From: Pseudo-nitzschia pungens | Lineage: Eukaryota > Bacillariophyta > Bacillariophyceae > Bacillariales > Bacillariaceae | Length of the DNA: 64,000 bases | Reading direction: 5' to 3' | NCBI GenBank assembly: GCA_037355855.1 | Contig: CM074762.1 | Span: 4,960,001 to 5,024,000 of the forward strand | Part shown: piece by piece, positions 56,082-64,000 of the stretch | Position numbering within the stretch: the stretch's first letter is position 1 | Layout: each line of letters begins with the position of its first letter | The notes under the pieces: generated by a model | Databases searched by the model: none | Seen by the model: the letters and a program-made list of their open reading frames with translations, nothing else | Told to the model about the DNA's origin: nothing | Position numbers and translations under genes: made by a program

Positions 56082-56864
56082 TTACACCAACAGCACTGCG
56101 TTGACACAGCCATCCAGTTCGGGGTTGTTGGTGACCTGCGCCATCTTTCCCCAAGCAACTTTTCCGGAGGTTGTTACCAATCCCAATTCGCTCACATTGA
56201 CCTCGATGATGGTTCCCTTTGTCATGACGCCCAGATTCGTATAAATCTGCGAGGACGGGTTCTTTTTCACCCCCAATATATCCAACTGGAAGGTGGTCTT
56301 CAATTCCGGATGCGTCACATTGGCCCGTTTCATTCGCAGACCCGACGGCCGGATGAATCGTTCGTACTTTGGATTTTTTCTCGTAAAAGACTCCCCGGTA
56401 AAAGTAACCTTGGTCACGACGCGCTTCCAGGCCTTTTTGCCGCGCTTTCCCGACTTCATGACCTTGAACATTTCGTCGTCGGCCACCGGCTTGACCTTGG
56501 GGATCGGAACCTCCCACTTTCCGGCCTTTTCTTTTCGCTTTTGCTTGACCGTATTGGACAGGACCTTGGCCCGGCTCACGCCCTCTCGATCCAACAGGTA
56601 GGCGGGGACGGCTCCATCGGCCACGGCCTCGTCGTTCTTGTGGGTGTTCGTTCGCTCGTTGTGCATGGCGATCGTCTTTCGCATCGTCGCCTTTTCCTTG
56701 AAGCGGCGCTTCTGGTAGAGCTTGGCGCGGATTCCGTGGACCTTTTGGGAGAATTCGGATCGCTTGTGGACCAATCGGGCCTCCTTCTTCCGCATTCGCT
56801 CCTCGTGGTCCATGCGGACCCCGTGGAGCTTTTTGTGGCGTTCCATGTGCTCGTGCTGCGGCAT
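56082..56864 (-). CDS. NSA2: Ribosome biogenesis protein NSA2 (260 aa)
   Basis: The full-length match to the highly conserved NSA2/TINP1 family is clear from the start [12 protein letters not shown], the [12 protein letters not shown] block, the central [10 protein letters not shown], and the end C-V-N-A-V-L-L-V. The length of 260 is the usual family length. NSA2 is a nucleolar assembly factor needed for 27S pre-rRNA processing and maturation of the 60S subunit; its C-terminal domain is the eS8-like fold ([18 protein letters not shown]). The N-terminal half is basic and helical. Single exon, first ATG. A second minus-strand frame over the same DNA is a shadow. Confidence 0.97.
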   Translation of the reverse strand: MPQHEHMERHKKLHGVRMDHEERMRKKEARLVHKRSEFSQKVHGIRAKLYQKRRFKEKATMRKTIAMHNERTNTHKNDEAVADGAVPAYLLDREGVSRAKVLSNTVKQKRKEKAGKWEVPIPKVKPVADDEMFKVMKSGKRGKKAWKRVVTKVTFTGESFTRKNPKYERFIRPSGLRMKRANVTHPELKTTFQLDILGVKKNPSSQIYTNLGVMTKGTIIEVNVSELGLVTTSGKVAWGKMAQVTNNPELDGCVNAVLLV

Positions 56865-57435
56865 TTTGGGATGTGGATTCTATTCGTATACTAGTAGTAT
56901 TCGGAAAAGTGGAAACAATGATGATCAATTGTGGTTGGTGTGGTTGTTGCGTCGTTCCTCAATGTCGCTAGAATGTTGAAACTTGCAGGAATGTTTCGAC
57001 GCTTCGATACGTTGTTCTCGTCGTTGCGTTTTCGAAATTTAGAACAACCGTCGGGATCGAAGCTCTTGTCTAGTACGAAGTAAGATTAGTTACTGGCGAT
57101 CTCGTGAGAAAGGGTAATGCAAAGCTGAATCAAGACTGCAATCGCCGGTTCCATGTCGCGTCGTTGCGCTGTCTTGTTGATTGAGAATACTACTTGTACT
57201 CCATTGCACTACGTGGTCGTGGTGGTTTACGCGACAAAAAAGGCAGGAAGTACAATTCGTACTAAAATAATAATAATAGTGCATGCAATCGCTGAGAACC
57301 AACCAATGGTGAGAAACAGGAATTATGAGAACCGGTCAATGACAGACGAAAGAACCATCTCCAAAAAATCGTAACCCCGATCCCCAATGCAAGTTCTAGG
57401 ATCCAAAGATATTCCCGAAGTTGCATAGGCCGTAT

Positions 57436-57536
57436 GCGCCGCGGCTACGGTAGCCGCGGTGGATTCCACCGCGGCTAGGTAGCCGCGGCGCATTTCACCG
57501 CGGCTACCGTAGCCGCGGTGGAGGCCACCGCGGCTA
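57436..57536. repeat. CCGCGG palindrome array (three hairpins)
   Basis: Seven CCGCGG sites within 101 bases. Three near-perfect palindromes of 20-21 bases (arms CCGCGGCTA and TAGCCGCGG; centres CGG, GG and CCG without counting shared letters) are separated by TGGATTCCA-, GCATTTCA- and TGGAGGCCA-type spacers, two of which are themselves palindromic. Far more GC-rich than the surroundings. Confidence 0.9.
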
Positions 57537-57604
57537 GGGGGACGTACAAACATTTACCGGGACTGTACGTACCGGTGTGTACAAAATCTCTGTACAAGTA
57601 CGGT

Positions 57605-57729
57605 ACTGCGCGCTTGAATAAGTTGTCACAGGGAGGGACAAAAACTGTAATTTTACGATAAGGTTACCGTAATCTTACTGCGCACTTGAATAAGTTGTCA
57701 CTCCTGTCACAGGGAGGGACAAAAACTGT
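57605..57729 (+). repeat. Direct repeat of ~45 bp, two copies
   Basis: ACTGCGC(G/A)CTTGAATAAG..., running into GGGAGGGACAAAAACTGT, occurs at 57605-57648 and 57677-57729. The second copy has an extra CTCCTGTCA segment. Confidence 0.85.
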
Positions 57730-58278
57730 CTAGCAAGATCGTACGTACTGTACTTTGCAATGTACTGTACGTAAAAGTGTCAGGGTTCTATGTACCTTGA
57801 ACCTCGTATGCATTCATAGGAAAATACTAGTAATAACATTAAGCAGATTCGTTAAAAGGACGTTAGCCAAAATTAATCTGTGAGCTTTGAAAATCCTACA
57901 ATTTTTCCATCTCCTCTCGTATCGTGTACAAAATACTCGTACCAGACGTACGATAAGTGTAATTACCTTTGAGAGCAACATACATAAGATACCACTTCTC
58001 TGGAGTTTGTTCAAATTTTGTTTGTGTCGAGGTTAAAAATTCACTCAAACGTTTACACATACCCATTCCGAGCCGGGTGACAAGGGACAATGGGTGACAA
58101 CACATACAAATAATGATCAGAAATCAAATTTCCCGGGTATGATAGGGATTGTTGTCACAAAGCGTTCTGCAATTTGTAAAAAATGTTAGTGATGATGACG
58201 AAATCAACGAGAACAAACAGCAATGCCCTGCTCCATCACGGACAGTGACGAGAACCGTAACAACCACAATAATGTCGG

Positions 58279-61188
58279 ATGTCGCTTAAAATGAATAGAC
58301 TTGGTTGCGACTCATGCTGCAAAACTTTCACGAAGGAAGAACTTTTCCATATTCATCCCTGCCAGCATGCCATTTGTCCCGGGTGCATGGTTAATGGACT
58401 ACTCATAAAGAGAAGGTTTGAAAAACTGTCATGCCCCGGCTGTTTCGAGCTTTCAACATATCATATTTATCGTGACGAAAAGGTTGACCATGAAGAATAC
58501 GAAGAGGAGAATGAAATTATCATGGAGAAAGACCCTTTTCGCTACTTTAACTACAAACTATCAAAGGAAGAACAAAAGGGGAAAATGCTTGTTGCTGTGA
58601 TAAATCGATCCATGGAAAGTGCCGACGCTGATCCACCGGAGTCAATTGTTGCGATGCTTCATCAGGAGAACGGAGCCGTCGAAAAGGGCAACGAGGAAGA
58701 AATGATTGATATTCTTATCAAGCTGCGTGTCTATCTCCTTGCAGGAACACAAAGTAAATCAAACGGGGAAAATCCTCGTTCGATGAATCCCCTCCAATGG
58801 AAAAGATCCGTATTTCAAGATCAACGGCCGATCACCAGATATTTCTACGCGTTATGCACAGGACAGCATGATATCGAGACAGATAAGGACGACGCAAGAA
58901 TTGACCCCGAGGTCAAGGGAAGGATTTTGGCAACTGGTGTTATTGTTGATATCGTACTGAGGCTTGTCGATCACTACAAAACATTTCCATTTCAGGTAAT
59001 GCTTGGTCGGTTTGTATCTACAATTCCAGGGTCTTCCACTTTGCAGAAGTTTCTATCGTCGGTACGGCTATCAACTCATAGGACAACGGAACGCAACCAG
59101 AATAGCATTGCTGCTATTGAGAATGTTCAAGAAGGGTTGAAGCTTGATTCCGGTGGGTTCACATCGGCTCTTTGTGATAATGTTGACTATACTGGCCATG
59201 CAGAGAAAGATCACTGGACTCATTTCCTTCTCTCGAATAACTCCAAAGAAGATATCAAGCACGACGGAGCTTTTGAATGGGAACAAAACGATGGCAAGGA
59301 TTGGGATACATTAAAAGAAGAAGAAGGAGAAGATGAACTGATCAGTCGAGTGTTCGATGTGAATGATGACGACTGGCGTTCCTTCTCAAACTACGAAATG
59401 AGGATGATCAACGCAATCAAAAATGCAGATCTGCCAACTCCAAAAGCTTGTAGAAAGATTGAGGCAATCAAAGATTACGATGGTGTAGGATCCGTTCCTC
59501 TCAATCTTGGCAACGCACTGAAGGAACCGACTCATCCATATCGGATGAAGCCCGTTGATCTTGCCAATGGGCTTTCTACAAGACTATCATTTTATCAGAG
59601 AAACAGACTTTGCATTCAACCACCGTATCATTCGAATCTTGGGAAGACAGAAACTGTGACACAGCTCACCAAGGCAATGATTCGAACCTGTGATAGATGG
59701 ACGCCAGAGAATAACCAAACCGAGACTCTTCAAGGTATGATATACGCAATTTGCGCCGATGGCGGACCAGTGGAACTTTTTCTTAGAAAAAGAGAGGAAA
59801 TGGAACGTGACGGAGACCAGAGATTCGCAAAGGTTGAGTGGTTTTCCATGTCTTTTCACCTGATGATAAACTCGCTTCGAAACCTTAATGGGAAACACAG
59901 TAGGGAAGCATTCATTGCCTTCAATCGTCGATGGCGTACATCTTCTCAACGACTAGATTGGGCGCTTGCATGCCCGGATCCAAAAGATATTTTCAACGAG
60001 CTCTTTCAGTACAAAGTTGCCATGATACGAAACCTCTGTGACAACGTTACAATGGAATCATCGCCGAGAGCTATCAATGATCATATTATTCAACGAGCTA
60101 TAGATTATCCAATCTGCCTCATGTTCCTGATCCACTTGAAGTTCACTACGGTAATACTTATGTTGAGAGATTGTTCAAGGTCTGGAGATCACGGAGATAT
60201 TCCACAGTATTTGACTTGTCTTCGGTACCTCGTTCGATTGGAGGCAATTTCGAATGCACCCAAGTACATACATATGAACACGCATTTCCTGAAATGGTAT
60301 GAGTGTGCAAGTACATGCCTGAAGAATATTTTCAAGCACTATTTATTCACAAAAGTTACAACCAATGGGGAGTTAATGCCATCAGACCTCTGCATGGAAA
60401 AGCACATTGGAGACGTTCGATACATGTATGGGAAAAAAATGTTCAAAGGTATGATCGCCAGGTTTATGACCGAGGTTCCAACATTGGACAAGACAATGAA
60501 TCGTTACCACGGGACGGTGTTTGATGAAGAATCGACAGAGAATCCGCTTGATTACAATCATAGACGTTACACTCTTGGAGAGGTGTACGTGAAGACTTAC
60601 AATTATGCGGCAAGTTTGAATCTTTGGGGAATGGGTCCACCAAATATAGTCGACAATGAAAATCTCATTAGTCTTTCCAAGCAAACACCTATTTCGACTG
60701 CCATTCTAGGGTCTTGGACTGAATCAGGAAGACGGGTTAAAGAATATTGTAAAGGGAACAATCCAAAATTGCACTGCTTCCGATCAAATGCCGGTCAGCT
60801 TGAAGAAGACGTCGCAACAGATTTCACCAAGTCAACTTCGGTTGATTTCGAGGAGCTAAAAGGTCTCGGCAGAAAGTTTCAGAAAGGAGAGATTGTAGAT
60901 GAAATCAATTCAATAAAGAATTTCATGGACGACAAAGAGCTTGATTTCCTAGACATTGGTGAAGTGAATGCGAATGATAAGAAGGATAAGCTCCTCGAAG
61001 CATTAGTTACTGCCCGAAAAATATACTTCGAGGAGTACCCAGATGCTTTGGAGGAAAGAAAAGAAGCCTGCGAAGGAAACGAACTGTTATCTATGGTAAC
61101 ATCCATTGACTCAAGGACACAGGAAATAAACCAAGGAATGAAATTCTACAAGTTTCATCCAGATGCAACAGTCGTTCCAAGCCTTTGA
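58279..61188 (+). CDS. RING-finger protein of transposon-like type, possibly DUF6589-related (969 aa)
   Basis: An intronless 969-residue frame from the ATG at 58279. Residues of about 9-55 have the cysteine/histidine layout of a RING finger: C-D-S-C, H-P-C-Q-H, C-P-G-C, then C-P-G-C. The middle is acidic. The C-terminal half has regularly spaced helices and a block (F-H-L-M-I-N-S-L near 535; L-M-P-S-D-L-C-M-E-K-H-I near 705) that reminds me of DUF6589 proteins, which occur in large, repeated, transposon-associated families. This assignment is from memory of the general pattern and is weak. I see no DDE, YR, helicase or polymerase motif. The absence of introns and a long unique frame next to repeats fit a mobile-element origin or a domesticated gene. 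Confidence 0.75.
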   Translation: MSLKMNRLGCDSCCKTFTKEELFHIHPCQHAICPGCMVNGLLIKRRFEKLSCPGCFELSTYHIYRDEKVDHEEYEEENEIIMEKDPFRYFNYKLSKEEQKGKMLVAVINRSMESADADPPESIVAMLHQENGAVEKGNEEEMIDILIKLRVYLLAGTQSKSNGENPRSMNPLQWKRSVFQDQRPITRYFYALCTGQHDIETDKDDARIDPEVKGRILATGVIVDIVLRLVDHYKTFPFQVMLGRFVSTIPGSSTLQKFLSSVRLSTHRTTERNQNSIAAIENVQEGLKLDSGGFTSALCDNVDYTGHAEKDHWTHFLLSNNSKEDIKHDGAFEWEQNDGKDWDTLKEEEGEDELISRVFDVNDDDWRSFSNYEMRMINAIKNADLPTPKACRKIEAIKDYDGVGSVPLNLGNALKEPTHPYRMKPVDLANGLSTRLSFYQRNRLCIQPPYHSNLGKTETVTQLTKAMIRTCDRWTPENNQTETLQGMIYAICADGGPVELFLRKREEMERDGDQRFAKVEWFSMSFHLMINSLRNLNGKHSREAFIAFNRRWRTSSQRLDWALACPDPKDIFNELFQYKVAMIRNLCDNVTMESSPRAINDHIIQRAIDYPICLMFLIHLKFTTVILMLRDCSRSGDHGDIPQYLTCLRYLVRLEAISNAPKYIHMNTHFLKWYECASTCLKNIFKHYLFTKVTTNGELMPSDLCMEKHIGDVRYMYGKKMFKGMIARFMTEVPTLDKTMNRYHGTVFDEESTENPLDYNHRRYTLGEVYVKTYNYAASLNLWGMGPPNIVDNENLISLSKQTPISTAILGSWTESGRRVKEYCKGNNPKLHCFRSNAGQLEEDVATDFTKSTSVDFEELKGLGRKFQKGEIVDEINSIKNFMDDKELDFLDIGEVNANDKKDKLLEALVTARKIYFEEYPDALEERKEACEGNELLSMVTSIDSRTQEINQGMKFYKFHPDATVVPSL

Positions 61189-61249
61189 ATGTTTAAGCAC
61201 GGATTAAATGAATGTCGAGCAATCTGCCCTTATTATCTAGTCTCAGCTT

Positions 61250-62296
61250 TCAATAGTAATAGTCGTCGCCGTCTAGGCTAAATGCAGACAGCCAGTCTTG
61301 GGATAGAGGGGCGGCTTGGTAATCGATTCCGACTTCCTCTTCTTCACCATCGTCTTTTGAACTACCGGCATCGCTCGATTCGGTGGCATTTAGCACCTCT
61401 TCTTCATTGTTGTCGTCCAACCCGGTGTGTGTTTCATCAGCCTTCTCAATTCCAAAAGGATTCAAAGACTGATCCTTTCGGGTACAGGTTTCATCACTGC
61501 ACGACACCTTACAATCTTTCAAGTTCAGATCGAAGTTCTCAGGATCAGTAAACTTCTTGTGATCGTTCTTTGTGCAACTTCTCTTCTTCATTGGCTCAAA
61601 GGGATGCGGTGATGAGCGAACGGGCTTTCGTTTCTTGTGAAGCCGGTTCGTGGATTCACGAAGAGGTAGTTTCTCTTTGCCAAGTAAACTTGACTCTGAG
61701 TCCTCATGATGAGTTTGCATCTTGCGAGAGATATTCTCCTGATCTGTGTTTCCTCCCTTTTTTTCCTTTAGCTTTAAGGGATGCGGTGATCCACGAATGG
61801 CCGAAAGTCAATTTGTAGATTCACAAAGAGGCAGTGTGTCTTGCTCTGGTGTATCTTGAACTTCTTTGTCTTGTTCTGGTTCCTGCGGCGAAGAGTTCTT
61901 CGTCCCATTCATCTTGTGCCAACAATCCACAAAGTTATCGGCGTCATCAACGGCATCAAACTTTATGAGGTAGATGGTTTTCCTGCGGTTCTCACCGGTA
62001 GTGGAGGAAGCGATTTTAAAGAGAACAGATTTGGTATCTTTGCGATTAATTGGAAGGCCCTGAAGAATCCTACCATTCAATACGTCTTTTCCATGGCGAA
62101 GATAGTATCGAACCACAGGGACTTTGATCTTACTGCCATCGGCATTTTCCTGAAGCTGAATGATTGCTTTCCCTCCCATTCCAGGGCCTGAAGTTTCGGA
62201 CCATTTTTGTCCCCTTAGCTTTGATGGGACGTAAAGTGCTGCATCGGCACGGAACTTTTCGATCACCCTCAAGGTCTTGGTGGTGTACAGAGCCAT
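61250..62296 (-). CDS. Hypothetical protein interrupted by one in-frame TGA (349 codons)
   Basis: From the ATG at 62296 (M-A-L-Y-T-T-K-T-L-R-V) to the stop at 61250 the minus strand is one open frame except for a single TGA at 61808-61810. The N-terminal ~135 residues form a compact domain (L-R-V-I-E-K-F-R-A-D; G-M-G-G-K-A-I-I-Q-L; K-T-I-Y-L-I-K-F-D...D-N-F-V-D-C-W) that looks PH-like, but I do not recognise the family. The rest is acidic/Ser-rich. Codons around the TGA (L-P-L-C-E-S-T-N, then S-P-H-P) recur downstream (L-P-L-R-E-S-T-N-R ... S-P-H-P), showing an internal duplication in which the TGA position is CGG. So it is either a nonsense mutation, a readthrough stop, or the first part is a complete 162-residue protein and the second a separate one. 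Confidence 0.6.
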
Positions 62297-63310
62297 TATT
62301 ATCGTCTATGAATTTTCTTTATTCTTTGGTAAATATTCAATATTATGGTATTTGAGTATGTTACTAAAATCAACAAAAGTTGTCACGCACATTGACTAAA
62401 GTACATCGTCTCCAAGAACCATCCAAAAAAATTGTGAACAAAGCACAAACCGGGACCGACAATCCTAACGGTGTGTGAAAAAACTTGGCATTCTAATCAA
62501 ATTTTTCATGGATCAAGAAAAGGAAAGCAAAATCCCGGACTGGGAGTGCACAGGGGAAAAACTTAACGGATAAATGACAGTTTTCGTTTGTTCCATGGTA
62601 CTTTTTAAACATTGGGGGATAATCTTTTAGTTTTTAATGCGGAAATTCCACGAATGACTCGATGTTTCAGAAATCGCGCCTTTTTCTTATTTCATTATTC
62701 AAGGCTTATTTCTGGAAAGTTAGGAAGTCATTCCTTTCTGTTGTCTTTTCCTGTCAGTTCGACGGCGCATGAGAGATATTGACTATCATGAAGGCTTATT
62801 TCTGGAAAAGTTAGAAAGTCATTCCTTTCTGTTGTGTTTTCCTGTCAGTTGGACGGCGCATGATCGAAAAAATAATGACTAAGCCTTATTTCTTACTTGG
62901 TATCACGGTGCCATGAATAAGTTTCTTGATGGAACCATTTTTTCAGTTCATCAATCACTCTGTCCTTTGCAACTGACAGTTTCAATCCCTGGGAAAACAT
63001 GCAAGAGATATCGTGGGGGACTTAATTGTTTGTATGCCTCAACTGACACTCCCAGTGGCAATTTCAGTCAGCTCCACAAAACGAAATGAAATCGTGGACA
63101 ATGAAATGATTAGTTTACTTCAACGGATTAACTTCCACGGTATGTGTCCCACGATTTACTGTGGATTTGTCATTCGAGGAGACCGTTTCGGTTCCCGGGA
63201 TGTGCAACAAGTGAAGAAGGATTTTTCATGTTTATTTCTGTTGCAAAACAACAAAAGCCAGTAGTAATATTGTTCCACAGAATTGACAAGTTACCCACAG
63301 GAACGGCATT
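62297..63310. other. Intergenic region with tandem duplication
   Basis: No gene is assigned; an upstream exon of the next gene could lie at its right end, where a plus-strand frame is open from about 63144. An imperfect tandem duplication occupies 62701-62863. Confidence 0.45.
62701..62863 (+). repeat. Tandem duplication, two ~73-bp copies
   Basis: AAGGCTTATTTCTGGAAA through GACGGCGCATGA occurs at 62701-62772 and again at 62791-62863 with a few substitutions and one inserted A. Confidence 0.85.
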
Positions 63311-64000
63311 ATGGTTAAACGTCTCAAAAAGGCGGAATCTTCCAATGAGAGAAGAGTCAAACCCTTTACTGTCAGTCGGAGGGTTGCAACTGCTGTGAAT
63401 GAACTTATCCGCGGAGTAGTGAACCCAAAGCTAAAGATGAAAAGTGGGGAAAGCAAAGGATCTCGCCATTCGTTGCGCCTGAGATTGAAGAACCAAAGCT
63501 CTCGTAGTCAGTCTTCAACGGACGCTGTTTCTGGTGATGCTTCCAAGGTGGAAGATGTGTGTCTATCGAAAGAAGTTCAAAAACTCGCGTCCGATCTAAG
63601 CGGAAACGAAGGAGGATATTGGACCAGAGTCAAAGCAAGGCGAAGCCACCAGGATGAATCGACGTCAACCACTGACAAGAAAAAGACCTCCAAGAAACGC
63701 TCTCATGTAGGAGAAGAACGTGAGCCGTCATCATCGAAGAAAAACAAAAGTCAGATGAAAGACCCTCCTAAACAGTCTCAGAATACCAAACAACGAACTT
63801 CTCAAGCAAATGCAAAGGGTATCAAAAACAGCGAGGAAGAATCTCTTCACAATAAGAAATCAGACAAAGGAGACGATCATGGTACTCAACTCTCCGGTGC
63901 TGAGAACAAAAAAGAAGATCCGTCGCTTGACCAGAAGGCTGCTCCAACCAAGACAGTGGAAATGAAGGGTCTCTATTTTTGCGCATCGGGAGAAAAATAT
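63311..64000 (+). CDS. Basic, Lys/Ser-rich protein, 3' end outside window (230 codons so far)
   Basis: From the ATG at 63311 (M-V-K-R-L-K-K-A-E-S) the frame is open for 230 codons to the last base of the window, so it is truncated by the window edge. The protein is strongly basic and low in hydrophobic residues, with several bipartite nuclear-localisation-like clusters (K-K-K-T-S-K-K-R-S-H; S-K-K-N-K-S). A less disordered piece near residue 100 reads G-G-Y-W-T-R-V-K-A-R-R. No family is recognised. A nuclear or nucleic-acid-associated role is inference from composition only. An intron and further 5' exon upstream cannot be excluded. Confidence 0.65.
   Translation, partial: MVKRLKKAESSNERRVKPFTVSRRVATAVNELIRGVVNPKLKMKSGESKGSRHSLRLRLKNQSSRSQSSTDAVSGDASKVEDVCLSKEVQKLASDLSGNEGGYWTRVKARRSHQDESTSTTDKKKTSKKRSHVGEEREPSSSKKNKSQMKDPPKQSQNTKQRTSQANAKGIKNSEEESLHNKKSDKGDDHGTQLSGAENKKEDPSLDQKAAPTKTVEMKGLYFCASGEKY

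Larger units (their letters stand above)
56865..58278. other. 1.4-kb intergenic region with palindromic array
   Basis: No gene seen. It contains the NSA2 promoter side, the CCGCGG palindrome array (57436-57536) and a 45-bp direct repeat (57605-57729). Confidence 0.5.

Noticed and set aside
57436..57536. CRISPR array
   Set aside because: The units are adjacent palindromes with 8-9 base spacers, not repeats separated by unique 25-40 base spacers, and the DNA is eukaryotic.
61808..61810. Selenocysteine codon
   Set aside because: The duplicated segment has Arg at this place, the context is disordered sequence without a redox motif, and I see no SECIS-like element; a nonsense change or readthrough is simpler.
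1..64000. tRNA or rRNA genes
   Set aside because: I looked for the T-arm consensus (GGTTCGAAT-type) with matching acceptor stems and for rRNA-like blocks and found none I could support by eye; a tRNAscan-SE or Infernal run would be decisive.

Overview
The window looks like nuclear DNA of a stramenopile, most likely a raphid pennate diatom. Genes have few or no introns, and introns are short GT-AG. Two predicted proteins begin with a signal peptide followed by an ASAF-like ...AF cleavage context, the mark of diatom plastid import. Gene content (mitochondrial NADPH-GOGAT small subunit, Mps1-type kinase, HECT ligase, PDEase, tandem bPH proteins, a tyrosine-recombinase transposon) is eukaryotic. 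Intergenic DNA is AT-rich, full of microsatellites, and dominated by TAC/GTA words (GTAAGGTT, TACCGGTA, TACGAAGTA). The species call is inference only.

Layout. 1-9.3 kb: three intronless plus-strand genes (a plastid-targeted-like unknown, a coiled-coil unknown, a class 3 lipase with membrane helices). 10.6-15.7 kb: a two-exon TBCC-domain gene convergent with an Mps1/TTK-like kinase. 16.8-26.2 kb: a giant multi-exon HECT E3 ligase (RanBP2 finger, SPRY, ankyrin-like, ZZ, HECT), convergent with a two-exon DEAH-box helicase (26.5-29.8 kb). 30.9-32.2 kb: an SDR oxidoreductase. 32.9-38.1 kb is a mobile-element island: a Crypton-like tyrosine recombinase gene flanked by inverted arrays, then a TIR element with 52-bp ends that directly abuts a second TIR element carrying its own ORF. 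38.8-43.6 kb: a class I cyclic-nucleotide phosphodiesterase convergent with a six-exon tandem bPH protein. 45.7-56.9 kb: a DUF866 protein, gltD, a mitochondrial-carrier-like protein and NSA2. 57-64 kb: a striking CCGCGG palindrome array, a 969-residue RING-finger protein of transposon-like type, a gene with one in-frame TGA, and a basic protein that runs off the window end.

The genes do not form a pathway. Several are housekeeping: ribosome biogenesis (NSA2), RNA helicase, nitrogen assimilation (gltD), tubulin folding (TBCC), spindle checkpoint (Mps1).

The most unusual signal is a set of reading-frame breaks in otherwise well-conserved domains of the kinase, the 5' part of the HECT gene and the bPH gene. 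Every break has the same sign: one surplus nucleotide, a +1 shift. Two of them fall exactly at a stop codon (TCC-TGA and CGA-TAG). This is either an insertion-biased assembly problem or +1 frameshifting, and transcript and protein data would decide. The mobile-element island and the palindrome array are the next best leads.
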